NCBI GenBank assembly: GCA_030431715.1 | Contig: JAUIIO010000006.1 | Coordinates: 1-64,000, forward strand | Direction of reading: 5' to 3' | Source of the DNA: a bacterium | GTDB lineage: Bacteria > Bdellovibrionota_C > UBA2361 > RFPC01 | DNA length: 64,000 bases | In this document: positions 1-9,862 of the stretch, piece by piece | How the letters are laid out: each line of letters starts with the position of its first letter | Position numbering within the stretch: the stretch's first letter is position 1 | Notes under the pieces: generated by a model | What the model was told of the DNA's origin: nothing | What the model saw: only the letters and a program-made list of their open reading frames with translations | Database searches by the model: none | Program-made: the position numbers and the translations under genes

Positions 1-56
1 AACTCCTAATCAGACTACTACCAGCCTAGCGACATCCGTGCCAAAATGCGCGCTAT

Positions 57-1310
57 ATGGACGCACATATTAACCGAAATATTTTATGGCGGTCACTAGA
101 AGGCGTGACCCTCATTGGGACAGCTCTCCTACAATACGCAGTACTCACTCGCTACGTTACCGTATCAACAGTTGGAGTCTTTTCTCTGGTCATCGCGTGG
201 AGCTACGTTCTTGCGAGCCTTTCATTTAATATGGGAATCAAGATGATTGTCACTCGTGACATCTCTCAGGGGGACAACCCCCAACTCATCTTAAGTAACG
301 CAGTCGTTCTTCAGTCTCTCCTCTCTTTCGGAATGCTCGCCATTTTCATTCCGACGCTCTATGCTTTCGGTTACTTTGATGACATACGCACTGGGCTCAT
401 CATTGTCTCCGCAGTGGACCTCGCGCTCTTCCCTATCGTCATCTTTCAGTCACTTATTCAAGCTCGAGAAGAGATGTATAAGATGGCTATCATTAATTGC
501 ACGAGTTATACGATAAGTGTCCTTCTTGAAATCATCGTCCTCATCTATCACTTTAACTTTGTGTGGATATACTGGGCAGTAGCCAGTCAGCTCTTACTTC
601 AAGCACTCCTCACACTCGTACTTCTACGTGGAGAAACGCTCTTTCAAATCACTCTCGTTCGTATCAAGGTAATTTGGGAGCTCCTTCGTCAGGTGTTTCC
701 AGTTGTCCTTCTCGGCATTGTAACGATGCTTTATATCCGAACAGATGTTTTCATGATTGATTATTACATCGGGAAACGAGCTGTTGGCTACTATACCGCT
801 GCCTATACCTTTCTCGATTACTTAATGCTCATCTCTCATTTTATGATGTCAGCAATCTTTCCTAATTTTAGTAAGTATATAAAAGACGATACGGAAAAAT
901 ATAAGAAGCTTTACAGGTCAATTCTACTCATCTTTCTTAAATATCTCTATCCAGTCGCCTTCCTTCTCTTTATCTTTCCAAAACTCACCATCGGCTTCTT
1001 TTATGCCGAAGAATATACAGTCGCGAGTACGTGTTTGCAGATACATATGCTTGCCGCTCTTTTAGCGTGGCTAAACGGCCCGTCAGGCACCATTCTTATC
1101 GGGTATAAAAAACAGCACATCTACCTCTATGCCACTGCCCTGAGCCTGCTGGTTAATATAGGGCTCAATTACTTCTTCATCCCGGCCTATGGGATTATTG
1201 GAGCTGCCATTGCCACCCTTTGCACCGAGTTTGTACTGGTCTGCTACTGTCTCTACGCGATTAAAAAGCTTTCTGGCTATGTGCCATTTCTCACCTCTAG
1301 AGAGCCATGA
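57..1310 (+). CDS. Wzx-like polysaccharide/oligosaccharide flippase
   Basis: A 417-residue, almost wholly hydrophobic protein with about 12 predicted membrane helices. It opens with a short polar segment and then a helix beginning near residue 13, as in the polysaccharide-biosynthesis (Wzx/MurJ/MATE-like) exporters, which flip lipid-linked sugars across the inner membrane. The internal stretch RTDVFMIDYYIGKRAVGYYTAA (key residues RTD near 226-228 and VGYY) is the conserved signature of this fold, and the C-terminal half repeats the helix pattern. The ATG at 57 is the only in-frame ATG after a stop at 27-29. Its neighbours to the left lie outside the window, so membership of a glycan cluster cannot be judged. 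Its 3' end overlaps the convergent MFS gene by 34 nt. Substrate unknown. Confidence 0.82.
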   Translation: MDAHINRNILWRSLEGVTLIGTALLQYAVLTRYVTVSTVGVFSLVIAWSYVLASLSFNMGIKMIVTRDISQGDNPQLILSNAVVLQSLLSFGMLAIFIPTLYAFGYFDDIRTGLIIVSAVDLALFPIVIFQSLIQAREEMYKMAIINCTSYTISVLLEIIVLIYHFNFVWIYWAVASQLLLQALLTLVLLRGETLFQITLVRIKVIWELLRQVFPVVLLGIVTMLYIRTDVFMIDYYIGKRAVGYYTAAYTFLDYLMLISHFMMSAIFPNFSKYIKDDTEKYKKLYRSILLIFLKYLYPVAFLLFIFPKLTIGFFYAEEYTVASTCLQIHMLAALLAWLNGPSGTILIGYKKQHIYLYATALSLLVNIGLNYFFIPAYGIIGAAIATLCTEFVLVCYCLYAIKKLSGYVPFLTSREP

Positions 1311-2530
1311 GAATCGTATTGCTCTGATGCCTTGCTAAAAAGAGAGAGCGTAAACAACGCTAGAAATCCAAGAACAACTCCTGTGACCACAAGCCCGGTA
1401 GATAATGAAGCATACTTAACACAGAGCCCAATCCCAAAAGCATAAATGATCCAGATGACACGAAAGACAAGCCCATGAAGGGAAAACACGGTAGCTCTCA
1501 TCTCAGAAGAAACAAAGTTGTGTATACAGCTTTTTGTGATTGGCGTGCGAATTCCACGATTAACGTAGAGGAGCCCAACAAAAGCGAGTGCGAAAACGTT
1601 CTGGAAAATTCCGAGGCAGATATATGCAACTATGATCAGAAAAGATAACCACATAAGTACTTTTACAACACCGTAGCGTCTGCTAAGAGCGTCCGCATAG
1701 AGAGAACTCACCCCCATAATGGCGTGAAAAGCTGCCCATGCAACGCCAAAGGCGGCAACTGGAAAGTCAATCAGTTTCATATAGTCTTGAGAAAGCCAAA
1801 CGATAAGAAATGTTGCCACTGCCGCAATGGCGCTGTGTATCGTTAGCCAGAAAAGGGCTCTGTTTTCTATAAAAACAAATTTCAAGATAGCCTTCATACG
1901 GGTCTTCTCTTTGGGGTCGACTCCTGCGTAATGACCTTCAGGCTCTACCAGTTTAAAACTGTAAAATACTATAAATAAGACAAAGACCGCGTAGAGATAA
2001 AAAGGCGAGCGCAAGTCGTAAGACGCGATAAATGCTCCGAGAAGCCCTCCACATGCTTCAGAAAATCCGGCAAGTGCCGTAAGTCGACTTTCGTGCTTCC
2101 CAAATGTTTCAGCCTCATCAAGCTCTGCGAGCGTATCATAAAATATTGCCGTATCGGCACCTGAGAGTAGGCTAAGAGCGATACCAAATAAAATCTCTGC
2201 AACAGCAAACTGAAAAAATGTATCGATAAAGCAATAACTAAGTGCTGAGAGTAACCAGAAAAGGGCTCCGATTATCAGTGTCATTCTTCGACCAAAGAGA
2301 TCGGCTATGAACCCGGAGGGGACTTCTAAAAGTAAAACCACCACCGAAAGAATCGCCTTTAATGTCAGAACATCCTCGATGCCAAGGCTGTGAGACTGTA
2401 TGAAAAGGGCGTAGGTAGGGATAATGACAAAGCTAAAATGAAGCGCTCTGATTATATAGAGATACCTGATATTATTTCGGTACGCTTCGATTTTTTGCGG
2501 AGTAAGGGTAGCTTCAGGGGAGTCAGCCAC
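1277..2530 (-). CDS. MFS transporter
   Basis: A 417-residue protein with about 12 membrane helices. The loop after helix 2 reads GFIADLFGRRMTL (about residues 77-89), a clear version of the major facilitator motif A (G-x-x-x-D-R/F-G-R-R). It probably moves a small solute or drug across the inner membrane; the substrate is not predictable. The start is GTG at 2528-2530, five bases after the stop of the upstream nfo gene, so the two are likely translationally coupled. Its 3' end overlaps the convergent flippase gene. A start further inside would lose the first part of helix 1. Confidence 0.8.
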   Translation of the reverse strand: MADSPEATLTPQKIEAYRNNIRYLYIIRALHFSFVIIPTYALFIQSHSLGIEDVLTLKAILSVVVLLLEVPSGFIADLFGRRMTLIIGALFWLLSALSYCFIDTFFQFAVAEILFGIALSLLSGADTAIFYDTLAELDEAETFGKHESRLTALAGFSEACGGLLGAFIASYDLRSPFYLYAVFVLFIVFYSFKLVEPEGHYAGVDPKEKTRMKAILKFVFIENRALFWLTIHSAIAAVATFLIVWLSQDYMKLIDFPVAAFGVAWAAFHAIMGVSSLYADALSRRYGVVKVLMWLSFLIIVAYICLGIFQNVFALAFVGLLYVNRGIRTPITKSCIHNFVSSEMRATVFSLHGLVFRVIWIIYAFGIGLCVKYASLSTGLVVTGVVLGFLALFTLSLFSKASEQYDSHGSLEVRNGT

Positions 2531-2535
2531 ATCAC

Positions 2536-3381
2536 TTACTTTAAGAGCTTCTGTACTTTCTTAACTTCTTTCGCAGCGCTCTCCATGTCCTTCAGCGCGG
2601 GCGTTTCAAGTACAAATGGGATATTCCTTAAATCCTTATGATTAAGAAATGCTTCTAGCGCTTCTTTCCCGATCTTCCCTTCCCCTATATTGTCGTGACG
2701 ATCACGCTTACTATCAAGATCTGTCATACTGTCATTAAGATGCACTAACCACGTTTTCTGAATTCCAAAGTTGCTTTTAATTTCAGAAACAACTCCCTCT
2801 AAATTTTCTCGCAGGTCATAACCACTAGCCCACATGTGTTGCGAATCCAGTCCAAAACCTACTCGATCCTTCTGCTCAACTCCCTCGTAGATGGTTGCCA
2901 GCTCCTCCATTCGTGAACCAATGACTTTTCCCGCTCCAGCAGCTACCTCAAGAATAAGCCGCGCATCGTTTTTAGACTCGTCAAGCACTGCGTTAATGCC
3001 ATCGGTGGCGCGCTGCAGACCCACTTTCTCATCTGGCTGGTCTTTCATACTTCCAACGTGCACCACTACTCCATCACCCTGAATACGAGACATGAGATCG
3101 AGATAATGAACGAGTGACAGCCTTGCCAGCGAGAACTTTCTGTTATCTGGTGTCGCAAGATTTATGAGGTAGATAGCGTGAAAGAAAACCTTCTCTATGC
3201 CTGAATTTTCCTTTTCCTTAAGAAAATTCTCCTCATAGCCATCATCATATGGCTTCGAATTCCATCTCTGTGGTGGCGATGGATGTACTTGAATGGCATT
3301 CACACCAAGCTCAACGCCATTCTTAATTCCATTCTCAAATCCACCTGCTACTGATACGTGACATCCAAAAAATCTTTTCAT
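2536..3381 (-). CDS. nfo: Deoxyribonuclease IV (AP endonuclease, Nfo family)
   Basis: A 281-residue TIM-barrel endonuclease of the EndoIV family, which cleaves 5' to abasic sites and at 3'-blocked ends in base excision repair; E. coli Nfo is 285 residues. The expected metal-site motifs occur in order: HVSVAGG near the start, FHAIYLINLA (usually HAPYLINLA), VVHVGS (usually HPGS), LEVAAGAGKVIG (usually LENTAGQG), GLDSQHMWASGYD (usually DTCHAFAAGYD), HLNDS, RHDNIGEGKIG and FVLETP. Several family residues differ but the Zn-ligand His, Glu and Asp positions remain. The ATG at 3381 (MKRFFGCHVSV) fits the family start; an upstream ATG at 3420 would add 13 non-homologous residues. It is followed directly by the MFS gene. 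Confidence 0.88.
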   Translation of the reverse strand: MKRFFGCHVSVAGGFENGIKNGVELGVNAIQVHPSPPQRWNSKPYDDGYEENFLKEKENSGIEKVFFHAIYLINLATPDNRKFSLARLSLVHYLDLMSRIQGDGVVVHVGSMKDQPDEKVGLQRATDGINAVLDESKNDARLILEVAAGAGKVIGSRMEELATIYEGVEQKDRVGFGLDSQHMWASGYDLRENLEGVVSEIKSNFGIQKTWLVHLNDSMTDLDSKRDRHDNIGEGKIGKEALEAFLNHKDLRNIPFVLETPALKDMESAAKEVKKVQKLLK

Positions 3382-3553
3382 AGTAGACACATATAAGCAC
3401 AATATAGGCCACACTCGCAATCAAAACATTGTTTTATATTTCAAATGTTGAAAAATTTCCATGTCATGTTTATTCACTGTATTGTTCACGTTCAATAAAT
3501 ACTCCCCTGCTTGCGTCACAGAGATGTAATGTCAGGTAAAGAAAGGTTAGAGC

Positions 3554-4477
3554 ATGATAGAAGTTGAAAACCTCACAAGAAAATACGGCGAATTCACCGC
3601 CGTTGATAACGTTTCTTTTTCAATTGGACACGGTGAAGTGATCGGACTCCTTGGCCATAACGGCGCCGGAAAGACCACCATTATGAAGGTCATTACCGGT
3701 TATCTTGAGCCCACTGCTGGAACCGTTAAAGTTGACGGCGTTGATGTTACTTCAGAACGTATTTCCGTTCAGGAAAAGATCGGCTACCTACCTGAAAACT
3801 GTCCGGTGTATCAGGATATGCATGTAGTTGAATATCTCGAATACGTCGCTGAGCTTCGTGCCATACCTGAAGAAAAGCGTGCAGCGGCGATTCGCCAAGC
3901 TATTGACCGCACAAAACTTCATGAAAAATCATCAAGCCTTATCAGTACGCTCTCTAGAGGATACCGACAACGAGTAGGTGTCGCACAAGCAATACTACAT
4001 CAACCGCAAATCCTCATTCTTGATGAACCGACAAACGGACTTGACCCAGCTCAGATTGAAGAGATGCGTTCTCTTATTCGTACTCTGAGCGAGAATGCTA
4101 CTGTTATTATTTCAACACACATCATGCAAGAAGTGCATGCTGTGTGTGACAGGGTGCTCATTATGTCTCACGGGAAGCTTGCCGTAGATTCCAAAATAGA
4201 TGAGTTAGAAAAAAGTGAGCGCGTCTCTATCACGGTTGATAAGGACGAATCCACTGTGAGTAGCCTGCTCAAACCGCTTTCAGGGATTCGCTCTCTCAAG
4301 CTTAATCCGGGAGGAAATGGCCATAAGACCTTTCATCTTGACGTCTCACAGTCTGCTGATGAAGTCGTTCCTGAGATAGCAAAAAAATTGGTGGAAGGCG
4401 GCTGCAATGTTTACGCTATTCATCCAGAACTCAGAAACTTAGAAACCGTTTTTCTTGAAGTAACTTCTAAAGGATAA
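3554..4477 (+). CDS. ABC transporter ATP-binding protein (GldA/ABC-2 type)
   Basis: A 307-residue ATPase subunit. Walker A GHNGAGKTT is at about residues 34-42, the Q-loop follows, the signature is the variant LSRGYRQR near 139, Walker B is ILILDEPTNGLDP, and the H-loop is STHIMQEV. An extra C-terminal domain of about 90 residues is typical of GldA-like and ABC-2 exporters. It powers the membrane partner encoded 6 nt downstream. The ATG at 3554 follows AAAGGTTAGAGC. In Bacteroidetes GldA/F/G acts in gliding; in many other phyla the same module has no proven role, so a gliding function should not be assumed here. Confidence 0.88.
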   Translation: MIEVENLTRKYGEFTAVDNVSFSIGHGEVIGLLGHNGAGKTTIMKVITGYLEPTAGTVKVDGVDVTSERISVQEKIGYLPENCPVYQDMHVVEYLEYVAELRAIPEEKRAAAIRQAIDRTKLHEKSSSLISTLSRGYRQRVGVAQAILHQPQILILDEPTNGLDPAQIEEMRSLIRTLSENATVIISTHIMQEVHAVCDRVLIMSHGKLAVDSKIDELEKSERVSITVDKDESTVSSLLKPLSGIRSLKLNPGGNGHKTFHLDVSQSADEVVPEIAKKLVEGGCNVYAIHPELRNLETVFLEVTSKG

Positions 4478-4483
4478 GAAAAA

Positions 4484-7378
4484 ATGAACCAGGCCTTACA
4501 GGTTGCAAAGCGCGAAATCAGTGCTTTCTTTTCATCACTCGTAGCTCTTCTCTTTATACTCGCATTTCTCTTTACGAACCTCTTTATCTTCTTTTGGGTT
4601 GAAGCGTTCTTCGCAAGAAACATCGCTGACATTCGCCCCCTATTTGAATGGATGCCGCTCCTGCTCATATTCCTCGTGAGTGCGTTAACCATGCGGATGT
4701 GGAGTGAAGAGCGAAAATCAGGCACTATTGAATTCCTCTTGACACTTCCGATGAGTAATTTTCAACTCGTCCTCGGAAAATTCCTCTCCTGCATGGCACT
4801 TATAGCGCTTGCGCTCCTGCTTACCTTACCTATTCCCATAACAGTTTCTTTTTTCGGTAACATTGACTGGGGCCCGGTCTTTGCTGCTTATATCGCGACG
4901 CTCTTTCTCGGCGCTGCCTATACCAGCATTGGCCTCTTTATCAGCTCAAGAAACGAGAACCAGATCGTGAGTCTGATACTCACCGTCGCGATATGTTTCG
5001 TCTTCTATATGATTGGTTCTGATGCGCTCACACCGCTCGTCGGCAACTCCGGGTCAGAAATCTTAAAGCTCGTGGGTACAGGATCACGCTTTGAATCAAT
5101 TGCCCGCGGAGTAATTGATTTTAGAGACCTCTACTATTATTTGAGTATCATCGGTATTTTTCTTTGCTTAAATGTCTTTACCCTTGAAAAACTGCGCTGG
5201 GCAGACAATAGCGGCGTGAAAGGAAGTCGTCATAAAACATGGCGCCTCCTTACCGTTCTCTGCATTGCGAACTTTGCGCTGGCGAACTTCTGGCTTACCC
5301 CACTTAGCAGTACAAGAGTAGATTTCACAGAAAACAACATCTACTCAATTTCAGACGCAACAGAAAGCTACATAAGCCAACTTCAAGAACCACTTCTTAT
5401 TCGTGGATATTTCAGTGAGAAAACACACCCCCTACTTGCCCCGCTTGTACCGCAGGTAAGAGACCTTATTCTTGAATATCAAGCGGTGAGTGATGGGAAA
5501 GTGCGTGCGGAATTTGTTGACCCCAAATTTAATGCAGATCTGGAGGAAGAAGCCGGCAAAAAATACGGCATTAAACCTGTTCCTTTCCAGATCTCCGGAA
5601 AGTATGAAGCGTCTTTAGTAAACTCATACTTTGATATCCTTATCCAGTACGGCGATAAATACGAAGTCCTAAACTTTCAAGACCTTATTGAGGTACAGCT
5701 CAAGGGTGAAGGTGAGCTTAATGTTGAGCTTCGTAATCCCGAATACGATATTACAAGAAGCATAAAAAAGGTCCTTTATGGGTTTCAAACACGTGAACAT
5801 CTGTTTGCTTCCCTAAAAGAACCTGTAACGTTTGTTGGATACATCTCAGAAGATCAAAAACTTCCTGAGCAACTTCAAAATTACAAGCAAGAGCTATCTA
5901 AACTTCTAAATTCTCTTACAGAGAGCTCTGATGGGAAGTTTAAAGTTTCTTTTCAAGATCCTGCAGACAGTGGCATTCAGGAGCAAATCGAAGTCGACTA
6001 TGGATTTCGGCCAATGGCTGCTAATCTTTTTAGCGACCAGACATTCTACTTTTATACACTCCTAAAAGCACAAGATAAGACTGTGCTCGTTCCCCTACCT
6101 GAAGATCTCAGCGCGGAAAGTGCCGAACGCAGTATTGATGCTGCTCTTAAACGATTCTCTACTGGCTTCTTAAAAACCGTAGCGCTTGTTACTCCGAAGG
6201 CTCCTCCACCTAATCCATATATGGGTGGCGCAGGTGGTAAGCAGTTCCGTATGCTAGAGGAGAAACTCAGTGAAAACTTCACCGTAGAGAGTACAGACCT
6301 CTCTTCCGGAACAGTACCTGATAGCGCAGATCTGCTTCTACTCGCCGCGCCTGATAGTCTTGGTGAAAAAGAGCTCTTTGCCGTAGACCAATTTCTGATG
6401 AAAGGCGGGACTGTAGTAGCAGCGACATCACCATTCTCGATATCTCGTACCCAACAACAAATTAGCGCAACGGACCACACCTCTGGTCTTTCTGAATGGC
6501 TCTCACATAATGGCTTATCGATTGAAAAGCAGCTTGTCTTAGATACTCAGAATGAAAATTATCCTGTGCCTGTTCAGAGAAACCTTGGTGGCTTTTCAGT
6601 ACAAGAAATCAAGATGGTGCCCTACCCTTTCTTCGTCGATATCCGCGGTGATGGCCTGAATCAAGATACAATTCTCACCTCCGGTATCCCTCAGGTAACG
6701 CTCAATTGGAGCTCTCCAATTACGATAGCGAAATCTCAAGAGAAGAAGAATATTAAGATCACAAAGTTACTCGAAAGTTCTGACGCTTCATGGCTCTCTG
6801 ATTCGAAGAAAATCATCCCTGATTATCAGCTTTATCCATCATCCGGCTTTCCTCCTAGCGACATGAAACCATCGACCCTTGGTGTTGTTGCAGAGGGAGA
6901 GTTTTCCTCTTATTTTGCCGGAAAAGAGAACCCTCTCTTAAAGCAACCAGCAGAAGAAGAAAAGGATGAAGGCGAGCCAGCGGAGAAAAAAGAACCTGAG
7001 CAGGTTATTTCGGGAATTATTGAGAAGTCCTCAGACTCGGCTCGAATTATCCTTTTTGCTTCAAACGAATTTGTAGCAGACCAAACGCTTCAGATCTCAG
7101 CAAGTGTTGGAGGAAATAGATTTCTGAATTCACTTCAGCTCATCGAGAACTCAATCGATTGGTCATTAGAGGATAGAGGCTTACTCAGTATTAGAAGCAG
7201 GGGGCATTTCTCTCGCACGCTTGCTCCAATGACGAAATCACAGCAGCTCTTCTGGGAGGGACTCAATTACTTCCTGACTCTGCTCGGAGTAATATGTCTC
7301 TTTCTTCTCTACCGCTGGTTGAGAAATAACAAAACGGCAAGACTACAAAACATCTTAGCACATCAACACGGAGTATAA
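4484..7378 (+). CDS. ABC-2 permease fused to GldG-like auxiliary domain
   Basis: A 964-residue fusion. Residues about 1-240 hold six membrane helices of an ABC-2 permease (GldF-like), including the segment MRMWSEERKSGTIEFLLTLP that is hallmark sequence between helices 2 and 3. A further helix near 255-275 leads into a long periplasmic GldG/ABC_transp_aux region (about 280-900), and a final helix (about 925-945) ends the protein. Repeated blocks (ADFVDP-like and VSFQDP-like) within the soluble part resemble each other, suggesting internal duplication. A Glu/Lys-rich linker lies near 822-845. RBS AAAGGATAAG precedes the ATG. It is the middle gene of a tight ATPase-permease-DUF4340 operon. Confidence 0.83.
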   Translation: MNQALQVAKREISAFFSSLVALLFILAFLFTNLFIFFWVEAFFARNIADIRPLFEWMPLLLIFLVSALTMRMWSEERKSGTIEFLLTLPMSNFQLVLGKFLSCMALIALALLLTLPIPITVSFFGNIDWGPVFAAYIATLFLGAAYTSIGLFISSRNENQIVSLILTVAICFVFYMIGSDALTPLVGNSGSEILKLVGTGSRFESIARGVIDFRDLYYYLSIIGIFLCLNVFTLEKLRWADNSGVKGSRHKTWRLLTVLCIANFALANFWLTPLSSTRVDFTENNIYSISDATESYISQLQEPLLIRGYFSEKTHPLLAPLVPQVRDLILEYQAVSDGKVRAEFVDPKFNADLEEEAGKKYGIKPVPFQISGKYEASLVNSYFDILIQYGDKYEVLNFQDLIEVQLKGEGELNVELRNPEYDITRSIKKVLYGFQTREHLFASLKEPVTFVGYISEDQKLPEQLQNYKQELSKLLNSLTESSDGKFKVSFQDPADSGIQEQIEVDYGFRPMAANLFSDQTFYFYTLLKAQDKTVLVPLPEDLSAESAERSIDAALKRFSTGFLKTVALVTPKAPPPNPYMGGAGGKQFRMLEEKLSENFTVESTDLSSGTVPDSADLLLLAAPDSLGEKELFAVDQFLMKGGTVVAATSPFSISRTQQQISATDHTSGLSEWLSHNGLSIEKQLVLDTQNENYPVPVQRNLGGFSVQEIKMVPYPFFVDIRGDGLNQDTILTSGIPQVTLNWSSPITIAKSQEKKNIKITKLLESSDASWLSDSKKIIPDYQLYPSSGFPPSDMKPSTLGVVAEGEFSSYFAGKENPLLKQPAEEEKDEGEPAEKKEPEQVISGIIEKSSDSARIILFASNEFVADQTLQISASVGGNRFLNSLQLIENSIDWSLEDRGLLSIRSRGHFSRTLAPMTKSQQLFWEGLNYFLTLLGVICLFLLYRWLRNNKTARLQNILAHQHGV

Positions 7379-7382
7379 TGTC

Positions 7383-8375
7383 ATGAGTGCCACTGTTCGA
7401 TACCTTTCAGCTCTTCTCGTATTTCAACTGCTTATTTCTGCCTATCTACATTTTGGCAAGGAAAATATTGGAGAATTTAAGGCCGAGGATTCACTCCTGA
7501 CTCAGAGTCTTAAAGACGTTGATACAATAGCGCTCTCTGAATCTGACAAGGAGCCCTTTGTTCTCAAAAAAGAGGGAGAAGCATGGATCATTCCTTCTGC
7601 ATTTGATCATCCTGCCTCAAAGCTTAAAATCGAGAACATTATCAAAGACCTAAACACCTTGAACAAACCCTATCCTGCTGGCAATACATTGCTTGCAGCT
7701 AAGAATTTTCAGACAGCGAAGGACGACTTCAAGCATAAACTTGTTCTTTCTTCTGGAGATAAAGAAGAGGCTCGTCTCTTTTTTGGAAAGAGTCCGGGGT
7801 TTAAGAAAGTTTATGTGCGGGTTGCTGACACAGAAAAGACATACGCTGTGGCATTTCCAAACCACAATCTTCAGACAGAACCAAAATTTTGGCTGGATAA
7901 GGATTATTCATCTCTGGATCGATCCCTTATCAAAGCAATTTCACTTAAGGATATCTCACTTGATGTGACAGATACTACAATTCAGATGAGCGATCTCCCT
8001 GAAGGAAAAACACTAGACGACAAGAAAGCAAGTCAGCTTTTAAGTAATACCACTCAGATTCGCTTCTCTGAGCTCCTTGGAACAAAAGACGATGAGGCTT
8101 ACAACCTAACAAAGCCGCACCTTATTTATACGGTTACTAAAAACGACGGCACAGAGATCACCTATACTATTGGGAAGATGAAAGATGGAGAGAAAGACGA
8201 GAGCTACGTACTGAAGCGCTCAGATCAGCCCTACTATTACAAGATTCTAAAATTTCAAGTTGAAAAGGCCTCTTCACTTACCGCGCAAGACCTCTTAAAA
8301 GAAGAGCCAGATGAAAACAAGACCGTGGACAATGACTCCTCTGCGCCAACTGAAGAGCTAAGCGCAGAGGAGTGA
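7383..8375 (+). CDS. DUF4340 domain protein, partner of GldA/GldG-like ABC module
   Basis: A 330-residue protein with one N-terminal membrane helix or uncleaved signal (about residues 7-22) and a long soluble part. The pattern DVDTIALSESDKEPFVLKKEGEAWIIP followed by repeated structural units (KLVLSSGDKEEARLFFGKS, then YTVTKNDGTEITYTIGK) matches DUF4340, which usually sits right after GldG-like genes. The C-terminus is acidic (about 305-330). It starts four bases after the stop of the permease gene, so it belongs to the same transcript. It probably sits in the periplasm attached to the inner membrane; its biochemical role is unknown. Confidence 0.75.
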   Translation: MSATVRYLSALLVFQLLISAYLHFGKENIGEFKAEDSLLTQSLKDVDTIALSESDKEPFVLKKEGEAWIIPSAFDHPASKLKIENIIKDLNTLNKPYPAGNTLLAAKNFQTAKDDFKHKLVLSSGDKEEARLFFGKSPGFKKVYVRVADTEKTYAVAFPNHNLQTEPKFWLDKDYSSLDRSLIKAISLKDISLDVTDTTIQMSDLPEGKTLDDKKASQLLSNTTQIRFSELLGTKDDEAYNLTKPHLIYTVTKNDGTEITYTIGKMKDGEKDESYVLKRSDQPYYYKILKFQVEKASSLTAQDLLKEEPDENKTVDNDSSAPTEELSAEE

Positions 8376-8389
8376 GTAAGACGCTTCTC

Positions 8390-9664
8390 TTATTCGTTTC
8401 TTGAGAAGTACTTTCTTAACACGTCATATCTTTCACTGTTTCCAGTAAGGTAGAACTCACCATCTTCTGTACAAGAATAACGTGGATCCCAGATCTTAGC
8501 TTCGTATATTCCGTGAAAGGTCCAGCTCTCATGCTCAACATCATCAGCTGTTAAAAGCCAGCGTTGTCGCTTATTCTTCTTGGCTTTTTTCTTCTTCCTG
8601 CGACATTTCTTCTTTTGTTTCCGATTCGTAAGAGTCTTACACTCATCGAGTCTGTAAAAGTTCTCTGCTTCTTTATCATCTCTTTCAATGAAAGCCAGCA
8701 CATCATCAAGATACTGGGAGGACCCACTCGCACAACTTGACACAGCAGTTTCTCCTACGTTTAGACGTGGTGGGTAATTTCCTGCTTTCCCGTTCTTGTA
8801 TCTTACTTTTTGCTGTTTAAAGAATAAGGCCAGAGGCTTTAAGAGCTTATTCTTAATAGATTTTGCAGAAGGTCTTGATTCTGAAAACGGATCTGTTCCA
8901 AACCCGGCAGCCTGATAGCTTGGATTTGGATAAAAGTGATAACTATAAATAATATTGGTATCAGTGATAATTGGCAGAGCACGGAGTTTATTATAGTCAC
9001 CGTAAAGTGACTTCACCATGATATCAACCGTTTCAAGTGTAACAGGGTCTTCATCAACCTCAGAAAGCGTCACAGAAGTCTCTGGATACTCTGCGCAGCT
9101 CTCCTCATCAACCGCACGAATAGCTGATATTGTCTCAAGTAGAAGGTCGTTCCAATCCGGGACTCCTTCAGGAGCACGGCTTTTATTTAGAGCAGGTTCG
9201 TTAAGAAGATCAAAAACGAAATTACCATTTTGAACAACATTTCTATATCGACATGCAATTCTTACCCACATATCAACATATTCATCTTGAAGTGCCGCAC
9301 TACTAAACATGGCGTAGTGCGAAGGAGCGGTTCGAGACTCAAAGCCACCCGGAGGCGAGTAAAGAGCCAGTACAATTTTTAAATCATTCTGGAGATAAAG
9401 CGGAAGCTTCTCATCGAGATCATCAAAAACGGCTTCCATGAGAGCAACATAATCGTCACCTGTGGTCCCATCCATCTCACCATCATTACCGATTTGAATT
9501 CTGAGAGTGTTAAACTGGTCATTATTGATATCAGTTTGTAGCTGTGAGTCGTAAACAGCCCCAAAAGCAATCTGGAAACCCCGATCCTGCGTGTCAGCGA
9601 TCAGTGTTCCAATCGGCGCAAGAAGCAGGCCACAAAAGAATGTAAAAGAAGATAAAAGCTTCAT
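8390..9664 (-). CDS. Secreted GH5-like glycoside hydrolase with basic insert
   Basis: A 424-residue protein with a signal peptide (MKLLSSFTFFCGLLLAPIGT) and a glycoside-hydrolase family 5 / cellulase-like barrel. The acid/base segment FVFDLLNEPALN (NEP) and the later nucleophile-type segment LNVGETAVSS (GE) are visible, with YSYHFYPNP between them. The natural substrate is not inferable. The start at 9664 was chosen because it begins the signal peptide and has GGGG nine bases upstream; a start at 9712 would add 16 polar residues. Unusually, a very basic run (KQKKKCRRKKKKAKKNKRQR, encoded around 8561-8625) lies between the catalytic barrel and the C-terminal segment. It is convergent with the DUF4340 gene. 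Confidence 0.72.
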   Translation of the reverse strand: MKLLSSFTFFCGLLLAPIGTLIADTQDRGFQIAFGAVYDSQLQTDINNDQFNTLRIQIGNDGEMDGTTGDDYVALMEAVFDDLDEKLPLYLQNDLKIVLALYSPPGGFESRTAPSHYAMFSSAALQDEYVDMWVRIACRYRNVVQNGNFVFDLLNEPALNKSRAPEGVPDWNDLLLETISAIRAVDEESCAEYPETSVTLSEVDEDPVTLETVDIMVKSLYGDYNKLRALPIITDTNIIYSYHFYPNPSYQAAGFGTDPFSESRPSAKSIKNKLLKPLALFFKQQKVRYKNGKAGNYPPRLNVGETAVSSCASGSSQYLDDVLAFIERDDKEAENFYRLDECKTLTNRKQKKKCRRKKKKAKKNKRQRWLLTADDVEHESWTFHGIYEAKIWDPRYSCTEDGEFYLTGNSERYDVLRKYFSRNE

Positions 9665-9862
9665 CAAAAATACCCCATTAGCATTATTAGACTTTAGATG
9701 GCGCAACTTCACAAGATGACGCCTGAATATCTAGTCATCGTAACTGTTATGGGGTTACTAAATACGAAAAACACATAGGAAAGCTAAAAAAACTTACAAT
9801 AAAGCACATTATTGCCAAAAAACGTAATAATACGCGCTGCGCTTGAATGAACGTTTCTTTTA

